Position numbers and translations under genes: made by a program | Notes under the pieces: model-generated | The model's database searches: none | Seen by the model: the letters and a program-made list of their open reading frames with translations, nothing else | Told to the model about the DNA's origin: nothing | Shown: positions 10,571-19,269 of the stretch, piece after piece | Position numbering within the stretch: position 1 is the first letter of the stretch | Layout: each line of letters starts with the position of its first letter | Assembly: GCF_000687735.1 (NCBI RefSeq) | Contig: NZ_JHXL01000001.1 | Location: 124,001-188,000, forward strand | Direction of reading: 5' to 3' | Length of the DNA: 64,000 nucleotides | DNA from: Acholeplasma equifetale ATCC 29724 | Lineage (GTDB): Bacteria > Bacillota_I > Bacilli_A > Acholeplasmatales > Acholeplasmataceae

Positions 10571-11683
10571 ATGGCAAAAAGAGATTATTATGAAATCTTA
10601 GGCATTTCTAAAACTGCAAGTACAGAAGAAATTAAGAAAGCCTATAGATCTTTAGCAAAAAAATATCATCCAGACGTATCTACTGAGCCAGATGCAGAAG
10701 CCAAGTTTAAAGAAGTGCAAGAAGCGTACGACACATTAAGTGATCCACAAAAACGTGCTCAATATGATCAATTTGGGCATGCAGGTGCCAATGGCAATCC
10801 GTTTGGTGAAGGGTTTAGTGGTTTTGGCGGTTTTGGCGGATTTGAAGATATTTTCAGTTCGTTCTTTGGTGGAGGTAGTCGACCAAGACGTGAAAATAAT
10901 GTCGGAGATGACATTAATATACGCATGACGATTGACTTCATGGAAGCTGTTTTAGGTACTGAAAAAGAAATTGAAGTCGAAATTACAGAAGATTGTCGTC
11001 ATTGTCATGGTACTGGTGCAGAAAGTAATAAAGATATTGAAGTATGTTCTAGATGTCACGGCCAAGGATATGTCAATGTCGATCAACGAACAATATTTGG
11101 TAATGTGCGTACTCAAACAGTATGTCCTGTTTGTGGTGGACGTGGTCAGACAATTAAAAATAAATGTCATGTATGTTCTGGATCAGGACGTCAAAGAGTT
11201 AAGAAGAAAGTTAATGTTAAAATACCTGCAGGTGTTGATAGCGACATGACATTAAGGGTACCAGGTTATGGACATGGTGGTAAAAAAGGTGCTGAATCTG
11301 GCGATTTATTCATAACATTTAAAGTAAGACCTCATAAAGTATTTAAACGACAAGATATGGATATTATTCTTGAAGTACCAATTACATTCTCTCAAGCAGC
11401 TTTAGGCGATAAAGTTGTTGTTCCAACTATTTACGGTGATGTGGATCTAACAATTCCAGCTGGTATACAATCCGGTACAACCTTAAGGATGAGAGAAAAA
11501 GGTATTAAGGATGTTCGTTCAAACAGACGTGGTGATCAATTAGTTGTTATCCAAGTTGAGACACCTAAGAACTTATCAAGTGAAGAAAAGAAATTATTCG
11601 AACAGCTTAAAAACTTAGATACACCAAGAAAAGAGTCTATTTGGAAAAAATTTAAGAGTTTTTTTCAAAATCAAAACAATTAG
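10571..11683 (+). CDS. dnaJ: Chaperone DnaJ (Hsp40)
   Basis: This 370-residue type I J-protein stimulates the DnaK ATPase and delivers substrates. The J domain (residues 1-70) has the HPD tripeptide at 33-35. A Gly/Phe-rich linker follows (about 75-110), then four CxxCxGxG zinc repeats: CRHCHGTG, CSRCHGQG, CPVCGGRG and CHVCSGSG. Two C-terminal beta domains complete it. TAAGGA provides the ribosome site. It is the last gene of the heat-shock operon, since a terminator overlaps its stop codon. Confidence 0.98.
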   Translation: MAKRDYYEILGISKTASTEEIKKAYRSLAKKYHPDVSTEPDAEAKFKEVQEAYDTLSDPQKRAQYDQFGHAGANGNPFGEGFSGFGGFGGFEDIFSSFFGGGSRPRRENNVGDDINIRMTIDFMEAVLGTEKEIEVEITEDCRHCHGTGAESNKDIEVCSRCHGQGYVNVDQRTIFGNVRTQTVCPVCGGRGQTIKNKCHVCSGSGRQRVKKKVNVKIPAGVDSDMTLRVPGYGHGGKKGAESGDLFITFKVRPHKVFKRQDMDIILEVPITFSQAALGDKVVVPTIYGDVDLTIPAGIQSGTTLRMREKGIKDVRSNRRGDQLVVIQVETPKNLSSEEKKLFEQLKNLDTPRKESIWKKFKSFFQNQNN

Positions 11684-11709
11684 AGGTAATGAATTACCTC
11701 TTTTGTTTT
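11682..11709 (+). terminator. Terminator of the heat-shock operon
   Basis: AGAGGTAA (11682-11689) and TTACCTCT (11694-11701) form an 8-bp stem with loop TGAA, followed by a T-rich tract interrupted by one G. Confidence 0.85.
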
Positions 11710-11735
11710 ATAATAATAACTAAGTAGGTGATTAA

Positions 11736-12725
11736 ATGATATTAGTTAAACATCATAATGAAGGTAATTTAGAACCATATTTTTACTACGCCTTAGAACA
11801 TTATGTTTTAAATGAATTATTAAAAGAAGGGGAAACCTATTTTTTTACTTGGAAAATTAAAGGTGTCATTTGTGGTAAAAACCAAGTGATTGAAAATGAA
11901 GTTAATTTTCCATATGTTAAAGAACATCATATTAAAGTTTTTAGACGTCCAACAGGTGGTGGTGCAGTCTATTCTGATGAAAATAATACGATGTTTACAA
12001 TTATTACAAAACGAGATAAAGAAGGTTTTACATTCAAAAAGTATTTACAACTTATCATCGATGCATTTAAAAAATTAGGTGTTAATTTAGAATTTACTGG
12101 AAGAAACGATATTACTTTAGATGGTAAAAAGGTAAGTGGTAATGCTTTCTTACAAAATAAAAATGGAATGCTCATGCATGGTACAATGATGTATGATTTA
12201 GATATTGAAACAATGGTTCGTGCGCTAACACCACCAGATGAAAAGTTAATCTCTAAAGGCATTGAATCAGTACGTTCAAGAGTGAACAACTTAAAACCAT
12301 ATTTAAATGGAATGAGTGAAAAAGAACTATTCGAATTCTTAGAAAAAGAATTATGTGATCAAGTTTATGAAATAAGCGACAAAGAGGTTGAAAAACTTTG
12401 GAATGATGCTAAATATTATCAAACAGATAAGTTCTTATATCAAGATCAACCGCCATTTACTCAAAAGTTAAAAAATCGCTTCCCATGGGGATACATCGAG
12501 GCTTTAATTGATGTTAAAGATGGTGTGATTCAAAATATAAAATTTAAAGGAGATTTCTTTAATTTAGACAGTTTAGATGCTTTTGAGGAAGCATTTAAAG
12601 GTGTGACTTATAGTTACCAAGATATAAAATCAGTTCTCGATCGATTTACATTAAGTAACATGATTCTAAATAGTCAAAATGAAGATTTCAACAAATTATT
12701 TAAAGATGCATTTTTAAATGTATAA
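11736..12725 (+). CDS. lplA: Lipoate-protein ligase A
   Basis: This 329-residue ligase activates free lipoate with ATP and attaches it to the E2/H subunits of 2-oxoacid dehydrogenase or glycine cleavage complexes. The lipoyl-AMP-binding motif RRPTGGGAVYSDENN is present, as are GRNDITLDGKKVSGNAF, with the catalytic Lys, and MLMHGTMMYD. The C-terminal accessory domain (about residues 245-329) is present, so this is a full LplA/LplJ type able to activate scavenged lipoate. It is monocistronic between two transcription units. A need for exogenous lipoate fits a nutritionally dependent organism. Confidence 0.95.
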   Translation: MILVKHHNEGNLEPYFYYALEHYVLNELLKEGETYFFTWKIKGVICGKNQVIENEVNFPYVKEHHIKVFRRPTGGGAVYSDENNTMFTIITKRDKEGFTFKKYLQLIIDAFKKLGVNLEFTGRNDITLDGKKVSGNAFLQNKNGMLMHGTMMYDLDIETMVRALTPPDEKLISKGIESVRSRVNNLKPYLNGMSEKELFEFLEKELCDQVYEISDKEVEKLWNDAKYYQTDKFLYQDQPPFTQKLKNRFPWGYIEALIDVKDGVIQNIKFKGDFFNLDSLDAFEEAFKGVTYSYQDIKSVLDRFTLSNMILNSQNEDFNKLFKDAFLNV

Positions 12726-12739
12726 ATTTTGATTTATAA

Positions 12740-12768
12740 TTGACTTATGATAACATTTTTTATATAAT
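12740..12768 (+). promoter_or_regulatory. Promoter of yceD-rpmF
   Basis: TTGACT (12740-12745) and TATAAT (12763-12768) with a 17-base spacer. Confidence 0.8.
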
Positions 12769-12790
12769 ACATTAGGTTGAGGTGTTATTT

Positions 12791-13231
12791 ATGAAAATAT
12801 TAATTAAAGAATTAGAGCCAGTTACCTCAATTGATTATCAATTAGATTTAAATGATTATGTTCAAAATGTCGTTGATTTAGTTTCAATCGAAGATTGCAG
12901 AGTACAAGGTAAAATTTATAAAGAAATCGATTCAGTTCGATTAGAATTAAAAATTGATGCGAAAATTACTCAAAAATGTGCAATCACATTGAAACCAGTA
13001 CCTTATAATCTATCATTTGAAACAGAAATAATTTATTCAAATGATAAAGATAATATGGATTATGCATTAGAAGATGAAATTCATCTTAGTGATATTGTTT
13101 TTGCTGAAATTCTTTTAGAAAAGGAAGTCAATGTTTATCACGAAACAGCTAATCCAGATCTTTTCAAAGATGATAGAGAAAAAGGTCATCCAGCGTTTGA
13201 AGCTTTAAAAGATTTAATGAAGAAAAATTAA
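12791..13231 (+). CDS. yceD: YceD/DUF177 family protein
   Basis: This 146-residue acidic protein has the YceD (DUF177) pattern: a variable N-terminus, the central Cys-containing strand ITQKCAITLKPV, and the DEIHLSDIVFAEILLE region. The family is linked to 23S rRNA accumulation and almost always precedes rpmF, as here, 15 bases upstream. The biochemical role remains unclear. ATG 12791 is preferred over GTG 12782, which lies inside the GAGGTG ribosome site. Confidence 0.88.
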   Translation: MKILIKELEPVTSIDYQLDLNDYVQNVVDLVSIEDCRVQGKIYKEIDSVRLELKIDAKITQKCAITLKPVPYNLSFETEIIYSNDKDNMDYALEDEIHLSDIVFAEILLEKEVNVYHETANPDLFKDDREKGHPAFEALKDLMKKN

Positions 13232-13246
13232 GGGAGGTGACCTGGC

Positions 13247-13438
13247 ATGGCAATACCTTTTAGAAGACACTCCAAGGGTGCTAAAAGACGTCGTCGTTCA
13301 CATTACAAACTAAAGACTCCAACAATCGTTGTAGATCCTCAAACAGGTGAATTTACATTACCTCATAGAGTAACTCCAAACAGCGGTTATTATAAGGGAC
13401 AATTAGTTTTAGAGAAGAAAAACAAAAAAGCTGAATAA
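13247..13438 (+). CDS. rpmF: 50S ribosomal protein L32
   Basis: This 63-residue basic protein begins [19 protein letters not shown], an unmistakable L32 start. The C-terminal part contains the [12 protein letters not shown] stretch typical of the family. The four-cysteine zinc site of C+ paralogues is absent, so this is the zinc-independent (C-) form. A strong AGGGAGGTGA ribosome site precedes it. It forms the classic pair with yceD. Confidence 0.98.
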   Translation: MAIPFRRHSKGAKRRRRSHYKLKTPTIVVDPQTGEFTLPHRVTPNSGYYKGQLVLEKKNKKAE

Positions 13439-13452
13439 TTTTCTTCGAAAAG

Positions 13453-13477
13453 AAAAAGCACGAGAAGTGCTTTTTTC
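13453..13477 (+). terminator. Terminator after rpmF
   Basis: AAAAAGCAC (13453-13461) and GTGCTTTTT (13467-13475) form a 9-bp stem with loop GAGAA, followed by more Ts. A TATAAT at 13483-13488 directly after it probably serves rsmH. Confidence 0.85.
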
Positions 13478-13505
13478 TTTGGTATAATATGTATGAGGTA
13501 AGCGT

Positions 13506-14402
13506 ATGAAACATATTACAGTATTATTAAATGAAGCAGTTGAAGGATTGAATATAAAACCAAATGGAATCTATGTCGATGCGACATTAGGTGGTGCAGG
13601 ACATTCAGAAGCTATATTAAAAAAATTGACAACAGGGCATTTATTTGCATTTGATCAAGATGATTATGCTATTATGCGTGCAAATGAACGCTTAAAAGAA
13701 TATCCAAATAAAACAATTATTCATAGTAATTTTTCGAACATGAAAGAAAAACTTAGTGAATTAGGTATTCATCACGTGGATGGTATCTTATTTGATTTAG
13801 GTTTATCAAGTTTTCAAATAGATGATGAATCAAGAGGTTTTTCTTACTTAAAAGATCATAAACTAGATATGAGAATGGATTTAAGTCAACCAATTTCTGC
13901 GTATGAAATTGTTAATGAATATTCAAAAGAAGAGTTAGCTCGTATATTTAGAGTTTATGGTGATGAGAAAAATGCGTGGAAAATCGCATTAGAAATTGAA
14001 AAGCGACGTCCTATTCATACTACTTTAGAACTTGTTCAAATAACAGATAAAATCAACAAAGATGTCAAAGGACATTCTGCGAAAAGAGTTTTTCAAGCTT
14101 TGAGAATTGCAGTAAACAATGAATTAGAAGTATTAGAAAATGCATTAAAACAAGCACTTGAATTACTTAATCCATTAGGACGTTTATCAATTATTACTTT
14201 TCATTCGTTAGAAGATCGAATTGTTAAACATTTTTATAAGGATAATAGTGAATATCAATTACCGAAAAACATTGATGTTCGCAATTTTCCAAAACCGCCA
14301 TTAAAAATTATAAATAGAAAGGCAATCACACCATCTATAGAAGAATTAAATGAAAATCCAAGAAGTCATAGTGCACAATTAAGAATTGCTGAAAAACAAT
14401 AA
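13506..14402 (+). CDS. rsmH: 16S rRNA m4C1402 methyltransferase RsmH
   Basis: This 298-residue SAM-dependent methyltransferase modifies N4 of C1402 in the 16S rRNA decoding centre. It begins HITVLLNEAVEGL and has the SAM-binding loop YVDATLGGAGHSEAIL, DGILFDLGLSSFQIDD, GRLSIITFHSLEDRIVKHF and the C-terminal SAQLRIAEK. In walled bacteria this gene (mraW) heads the division/cell-wall cluster. Here it stands alone with its own promoter, and no ftsL, pbp or mur genes follow. That is consistent with a wall-less lineage but does not prove it. Confidence 0.97.
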   Translation: MKHITVLLNEAVEGLNIKPNGIYVDATLGGAGHSEAILKKLTTGHLFAFDQDDYAIMRANERLKEYPNKTIIHSNFSNMKEKLSELGIHHVDGILFDLGLSSFQIDDESRGFSYLKDHKLDMRMDLSQPISAYEIVNEYSKEELARIFRVYGDEKNAWKIALEIEKRRPIHTTLELVQITDKINKDVKGHSAKRVFQALRIAVNNELEVLENALKQALELLNPLGRLSIITFHSLEDRIVKHFYKDNSEYQLPKNIDVRNFPKPPLKIINRKAITPSIEELNENPRSHSAQLRIAEKQ

Positions 14403-14433
14403 AAAAGTAGGTTAGTTAAACCTACTTTTTACC
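14403..14433. terminator. Bidirectional terminator between rsmH and the fur-like gene
   Basis: AAAAAGTAGGTT and AAACCTACTTTTT pair across a short loop. The A/T tracts on both sides allow termination of both convergent genes, and the stop codon of the minus-strand gene lies inside the stem. Confidence 0.85.
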
Positions 14434-14826
14434 TATTTTTTTACCTGATACTAGTATTCGAATATATTCTGTTTTAAAACCTTTTAATGCGGCATATGAT
14501 TTAATGAGTTCATAAACATCGGGAACATCAAATTCTTCGATTACAGTTTCTTTTGTTTCTGGATTTTTATATACAAAATGTAAATGATTATCATTTTTAT
14601 GATAAGGATTATCACTACCTAAATCATAATACTTTGTACCATCAATATCAAATTCGATAATCATTCCATTGTTCATAAAAAATTCTAAGTTATTATAAAG
14701 TGTGGAAACATTATGAAATCCTAATAATGTTAATTCTTTTTGAATTTCTTTGAAGGTTAAGTGTCTATCTTTTAAAACTTCTAACAAAGCTTTTCTAGCT
14801 TTTGTAAAACGATTTTTAGATTTCAT
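14422..14826 (-). CDS. Fur family-like transcriptional regulator (atypical)
   Basis: This 134-residue protein has the Fur/PerR winged-helix layout: TKARKALLEVLKDRHLTFKEI, then the recognition helix region NVSTLYNNLEFFMNNGMI. A dimerisation half contains HLHFVYKN, recalling the HxH metal site of the family. The CxxC structural zinc motifs found in most Fur and PerR proteins are absent, and the protein contains no cysteine. It may sense a metal differently or not at all. It overlaps the plsC-like gene by 11 bases and is probably co-transcribed with it. The target is unknown. Confidence 0.8.
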   Translation of the reverse strand: MKSKNRFTKARKALLEVLKDRHLTFKEIQKELTLLGFHNVSTLYNNLEFFMNNGMIIEFDIDGTKYYDLGSDNPYHKNDNHLHFVYKNPETKETVIEEFDVPDVYELIKSYAALKGFKTEYIRILVSGKKIGKK

Positions 14827-15586
14827 ATCCTTCCTCCTTTAAATCTGAATGTTTATTGAAATAATCACGCATGACTTGGTGGACTTTATCTTTTGTTAAA
14901 TTGAGTGATTGGTGTTTTGTATCCCCAATGATGACTTTAACAGGTTCTAATATATGCATTTCAAGAAGTGGCTTTTTTCGATATAATTTTTGAATACCTT
15001 TAGGTTTTTTATAGACATAAACAAATGGAAGAATATCTGCATTTGCATCAACTGCAAATCTAAATGCTCCAGATAAAAATTTACGAATACCTACATGATA
15101 TGGTTTAAGAGCAGCTTCTGGCATAACTAATATTGGTGTTTTCTTTTCTAATTGGTAATTTAATTCATCTAAAAACTGTAACATATGTTCCTTTGATTCA
15201 GGAATAGGAATACCACCCGCTAATCTTAAAATTTTACCAATTACAGGTAATCCTAAATTACTTTGAAGCATTGTTACATACATTCTACGCGGAAAAACAG
15301 CGGTACCAATCCATATAGCATCTAAAGGATGAATGTGGTTCGACACTAATACATGTTTATTTTTCTTTAGATATTTAAGGTGTTTCTGATTTTTAACGCG
15401 TAAGCCACGAATTAAAATGCCATAAATATAGTAAATTATAATTTTTATCAATAATACTAAAAGCGTACTAAAAAATAAAAATATTGGATTTTTAATAAAA
15501 AAACGATATCCCTTTTTTAGTTTTACGGGTTTAGCATTTATTGTTTTAAATTCGTGTTCGACCCTATTTGGATTATGCTCAGACAT
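14816..15586 (-). CDS. 1-acyl-sn-glycerol-3-phosphate acyltransferase-like protein (PlsC family)
   Basis: This 256-residue protein has one N-terminal hydrophobic segment (about residues 28-52) and then the acyltransferase motif NHIHPLD (NHxxxxD, catalytic His/Asp). AGGIPIPESKEHML occupies the motif II position. Motif III, normally PEGTRS, reads PEAALKPY, so the Gly and Thr-Arg usually involved in phosphate binding are replaced. PlsC enzymes acylate lysophosphatidate at the inner face of the membrane. The altered motif suggests a different acceptor. It is first in a two-gene operon with the Fur-like regulator, and AGGGT provides a ribosome site. Confidence 0.82.
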   Translation of the reverse strand: MSEHNPNRVEHEFKTINAKPVKLKKGYRFFIKNPIFLFFSTLLVLLIKIIIYYIYGILIRGLRVKNQKHLKYLKKNKHVLVSNHIHPLDAIWIGTAVFPRRMYVTMLQSNLGLPVIGKILRLAGGIPIPESKEHMLQFLDELNYQLEKKTPILVMPEAALKPYHVGIRKFLSGAFRFAVDANADILPFVYVYKKPKGIQKLYRKKPLLEMHILEPVKVIIGDTKHQSLNLTKDKVHQVMRDYFNKHSDLKEEGYEI

Positions 15587-15724
15587 GAAATGACCCTTTC
15601 GTATTTATTTATAAAAATTATAACATTATTTATAAAAAATATCACACAAAGTATTAAAAAAACATCTCAATCTTTAAAGGAAAGCAGTTATTACATGTTA
15701 TAATATTCTTTGAGGTAATGATAT

Positions 15725-16297
15725 ATGGTATTAGTTTATGGTGGATCATTTAATCCACCTACAAAAGCACATCAATTAATTATTGAATCACTTATCCAAA
15801 AGTATAAACCAAATCGGTTTATTATTTTACCTGTTGGACATAAATATACTTGGAAAGATAATTTGTTACCATTTGAGTACCGTTATGAAATGCTTCAATT
15901 AATATTTAAACATAATGATTTAATTGATATATCTGACATTGAAAATAGAGATGATTTTAAAGGAACATATCATTCATTAAAACAAGTTCAAAAAACACAT
16001 CCTAAAGAGAAGATATTTTTTATCATAGGAACGGATCACTTAAAAACGATGCACCTTTGGAAAAACTATGAAGCCTTACTCAATGAGTTTTCATTTATTA
16101 TCGTAAAACGACCAAAGTATGAATTATCATTTGAGATATTTAAACGTTTTAATACGTATTATGAGGTTTTTGAATTTGAAAGTGATATTTCAAGTTCAAG
16201 AATCAGAGATAATATAGAAAAATATAAAAACGATTTAGATGATAAAGTATACCAATATATCATTCAACATAAGTTGTATCAAGGAGAAAAACTATGA
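15725..16297 (+). CDS. nadD: Nicotinate-nucleotide adenylyltransferase
   Basis: This 190-residue nucleotidyltransferase makes deamido-NAD from nicotinate mononucleotide and ATP. It begins VYGGSFNPPTKAHQLII, with the T/HxxH-type ATP site, and has FFIIGTDHLKTMHLWKNY and the C-terminal ISSSRIRDNI (ISxT/SxIR motif). TATAAT at 15699-15704 and AGGTAATG provide promoter and ribosome site. Its stop overlaps the nadE ATG by 4 bases, so two consecutive steps of NAD synthesis are co-translated. The usual partner yqeK is absent. Confidence 0.96.
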   Translation: MVLVYGGSFNPPTKAHQLIIESLIQKYKPNRFIILPVGHKYTWKDNLLPFEYRYEMLQLIFKHNDLIDISDIENRDDFKGTYHSLKQVQKTHPKEKIFFIIGTDHLKTMHLWKNYEALLNEFSFIIVKRPKYELSFEIFKRFNTYYEVFEFESDISSSRIRDNIEKYKNDLDDKVYQYIIQHKLYQGEKL

Positions 16298-18132
16298 AAC
16301 ATAATTTTATTAAAATCGATTTAGTAAGTCCAAAAATTACAATTGGGAGCCCACTATTAAATGTAAATCCAATTTTAAAGATGTTGGATGAATCAAAAGC
16401 AGATATCATCTTATTTCCTGAGTTAACATTATCAGGTTATACTGCAGGTGATCTGTTTTACCAATCTTTCTTTTTAGATGAAGTTTATCAAAGTTTAGAG
16501 AAAATTGTAAATGAAACAACATATAAAGGCATATATATTTTAGGTTTACCTTACATGGTAAATGATGTTTTATATAACATTGCAGTTGTTATACAAAATA
16601 AAAAAATTATCGGTGCTATTCCTAAATATTTCTTACCAAATACAAAAGAGTTTTATGAAAAACGTTGGTTTAGAGAAGGTATTAAACATCAAACATTCGA
16701 TATTGAAATTCTTGGACAAAAAGTACCTTTTGGACATATTGTATTTAAAGATGAAAAATCAAATATTTCATTTGGTGTTGAAATTTGTCAAGATATGTGG
16801 GGGATGTTTCCACCAAGTAATGAGTTAGTTTTACAAGGTGCACAAATGATCTTTAATTTATCATCGTCTCCTGAAAACATTTATAAACCAGAAACAAGAA
16901 GAAATATTGTTATTGAAAATTCAAGACGTCAAATTGGTGGTTATTTTTACACCTCAAGTGCATACGAATCTTCAACTGATTTAGTATTCTCTGATCATAA
17001 GATAGCAGCAGTTAATGGTGATCTAATTGATGAGTCAGATCCAAGTACTTTAACTGAAAGACTTACTATTGATATAAATATTGAATCTATTCGTCATCAA
17101 AGAAGAATGGATACCAATTTTAAAGATATTAAAGAAAATCTTCCTTATGTAAGGAAAGTATCTGTTGAATTTAAAGAAGATGAAAATTTTAAGTTTGCTA
17201 AAGCCATAGAAACTCAACCATTTTTACCTGGTGGAAAAGTTGAGGACTTTAGCTTCATACACACTTTACAGGTAAGAGCTTTAGTTCAAAAATTATCAAG
17301 TATTCCAACCAAAAGAGTAATTATTGGTATGAGCGGAGGACTTGATAGCACTTTGGCTATGCTCGTTCTATATGATGCATATAAAGCATTAAATCGTGAT
17401 GTTAAAGATATTATTGGTGTTACATTACCTAGTGAAGTTACATCTCACGCAACGAAATCTGACGCATTAAGATTAATGGAATCTTTAGGAGTAACATCCT
17501 TGGAAATCCCAATTAAAGATGAGTTGAATGTTCATTTAATTCAAATTAATCATAAGAAACTAGAAGATGTAACATATGAAAATGCTCAAGCACGAATTCG
17601 AACACTTTATTTAATGAATTTATCAAATCAATATGATGGAATTGTATTAGGTACAGGAGATTTAAGTGAGATTGCATTAGGATGGATGACATTCAACGGA
17701 GATCATATGAGTATGTATAATCCGAATGGTGGTATTCCTAAAACAATTATTCGTGCACTAGTTTTATACCATGCAGAACACGGTTTCAAAATGTTGGAAA
17801 ATGTGTTAAAAAATATAGCGAAACGACCTATTTCACCTGAACTTAAGTCAAATCAATCAACTGAGGATAGTATTGGTCGTTATGAGATAAATGATTTTAT
17901 GCTATATTATCATTTGGTCGAAGGTGCTGATGAAAATACTTTAACTTTTTTAGTTAAAGAAGCTTTTATGCTTGATGATTTCGTTGTAGAACAATATGTT
18001 ACAAGATTTTTCAAACGATTCTACACACAACAATTCAAACGTATTCCAATGCCTGAAGGACCTAAAATTTTTAAGGTGTCATTATCACCACGTGGTGATT
18101 TAAGATTACCAGCAGATATTAAAAGAAAGTAG
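16294..18132 (+). CDS. nadE: Glutamine-dependent NAD+ synthetase
   Basis: This 612-residue two-domain enzyme amidates deamido-NAD. The N-terminal nitrilase-type glutaminase has the triad Glu43 (FPELTLSGY), Lys111 (AIPKYFLP) and Cys165 (GVEICQDMW). The C-terminal synthetase has the PP-loop GMSGGLDS at 345-352 and LGTGDLSEIALGWMTFNGDH. The presence of both domains means ammonia is drawn from glutamine, unlike the short NH3-dependent NadE. It is translationally coupled to nadD, and mnmA follows 10 bases later. Confidence 0.97.
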   Translation: MKHNFIKIDLVSPKITIGSPLLNVNPILKMLDESKADIILFPELTLSGYTAGDLFYQSFFLDEVYQSLEKIVNETTYKGIYILGLPYMVNDVLYNIAVVIQNKKIIGAIPKYFLPNTKEFYEKRWFREGIKHQTFDIEILGQKVPFGHIVFKDEKSNISFGVEICQDMWGMFPPSNELVLQGAQMIFNLSSSPENIYKPETRRNIVIENSRRQIGGYFYTSSAYESSTDLVFSDHKIAAVNGDLIDESDPSTLTERLTIDINIESIRHQRRMDTNFKDIKENLPYVRKVSVEFKEDENFKFAKAIETQPFLPGGKVEDFSFIHTLQVRALVQKLSSIPTKRVIIGMSGGLDSTLAMLVLYDAYKALNRDVKDIIGVTLPSEVTSHATKSDALRLMESLGVTSLEIPIKDELNVHLIQINHKKLEDVTYENAQARIRTLYLMNLSNQYDGIVLGTGDLSEIALGWMTFNGDHMSMYNPNGGIPKTIIRALVLYHAEHGFKMLENVLKNIAKRPISPELKSNQSTEDSIGRYEINDFMLYYHLVEGADENTLTFLVKEAFMLDDFVVEQYVTRFFKRFYTQQFKRIPMPEGPKIFKVSLSPRGDLRLPADIKRK

Positions 18133-18141
18133 TTTTGTACA

Positions 18142-19269
18142 ATGAAAAAGAAAGTTTTAATTGGGTTATCCGGTGGTGTCGATTCATCTGTTGCAGCATT
18201 ATTATTACTAAAAGCAGGTTATGATGTTGAAGGTGTTTTCATGCGTAACTGGGATTCAGCTGCAAATATGGATTTTAAAGGTAACCCCACACTGTATGAT
18301 GAAACATGTGAACAAGAAAGAGATTATCAAGACGCGAAAATGGTTGCAGATAAACTAGGAATTGTTTTGCATAGAGTTGATTTTATCCATGAATATTGGG
18401 ATAGAGTTTTTTCATATTTTATTGATGAATATAATAAAAATAGAACACCTAATCCAGATGTATTATGTAATAATGAAATTAAATTTAAAGCATTTGTTGA
18501 TTACGCTCAAAAGTTCAATCCGGATTATATTGCAATGGGTCATTATGCAAATATTGATCATTCTGGCGAATATCCTCGTTTATTACGTGCATATGATAAA
18601 AATAAAGACCAAACATATTTTTTAAGTCAATTAAAGACTGAACAATTAAAAAATGTATTATTTCCAATTGGTCATCTAACAAAGTCTGAAGTTAGAAAAC
18701 TTGCAAAAGAAGCAGACTTAATAACTGCTGAAAAGAAAGATTCAACAGGTATTTGTTTTATTGGAGAAAGACATTTTGCTGAATTTCTTTCAAATTATTT
18801 GCCAGCTAAAGAAGGTGATATGCGTCGTTTAGATGGTACATATATTAAAAAACACTTTGGATTAATGAATTATACAATAGGACAACGAAAAGGTTTGGGT
18901 ATTGGTGGTTCTAAAGATACTCAAGATGCTTGGTTCGTTGTTGGGAAAGATTTAAAAACAAATACTTTATTTGTGGAACCGGGATTCCATCACCCATATT
19001 TATATTCTGATAATGCTATCATTACAGAAGTTAAATGGCGTGGTGAAAAGAAAAATGGCGAATATACTGCAAAATTTAGATATCGTCAAGATGATCAAAA
19101 AGTATTGATAGAATGGATTGATGATACAACATTAAAAGTATTATATCCACATAAAGTAAGAGCTGTAACACCCGGTCAAGTGTGTGCTATATATTCAGGT
19201 GATGAATGTGTAGGTTCAGGTTTTATTTCAGAAGTATTTATGAAGGATGAGAAAAGACTTTATAGCTAA
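18142..19269 (+). CDS. mnmA: tRNA-specific 2-thiouridylase MnmA
   Basis: This 375-residue enzyme thiolates U34 of tRNA-Lys, -Glu and -Gln. The PP-loop SGGVDS is at residues 10-15. The catalytic pair is Cys109 (NPDVLCNNEIKF) and Cys205 (DSTGICFIGER). IGQRKGLGIGG and the C-terminal beta barrel with RAVTPGQVCAIY are present. The upstream region lacks a good ribosome site, and the start lies 10 bases after nadE, so coupling is likely. The stop shares one base with the recD2 start. Confidence 0.97.
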   Translation: MKKKVLIGLSGGVDSSVAALLLLKAGYDVEGVFMRNWDSAANMDFKGNPTLYDETCEQERDYQDAKMVADKLGIVLHRVDFIHEYWDRVFSYFIDEYNKNRTPNPDVLCNNEIKFKAFVDYAQKFNPDYIAMGHYANIDHSGEYPRLLRAYDKNKDQTYFLSQLKTEQLKNVLFPIGHLTKSEVRKLAKEADLITAEKKDSTGICFIGERHFAEFLSNYLPAKEGDMRRLDGTYIKKHFGLMNYTIGQRKGLGIGGSKDTQDAWFVVGKDLKTNTLFVEPGFHHPYLYSDNAIITEVKWRGEKKNGEYTAKFRYRQDDQKVLIEWIDDTTLKVLYPHKVRAVTPGQVCAIYSGDECVGSGFISEVFMKDEKRLYS

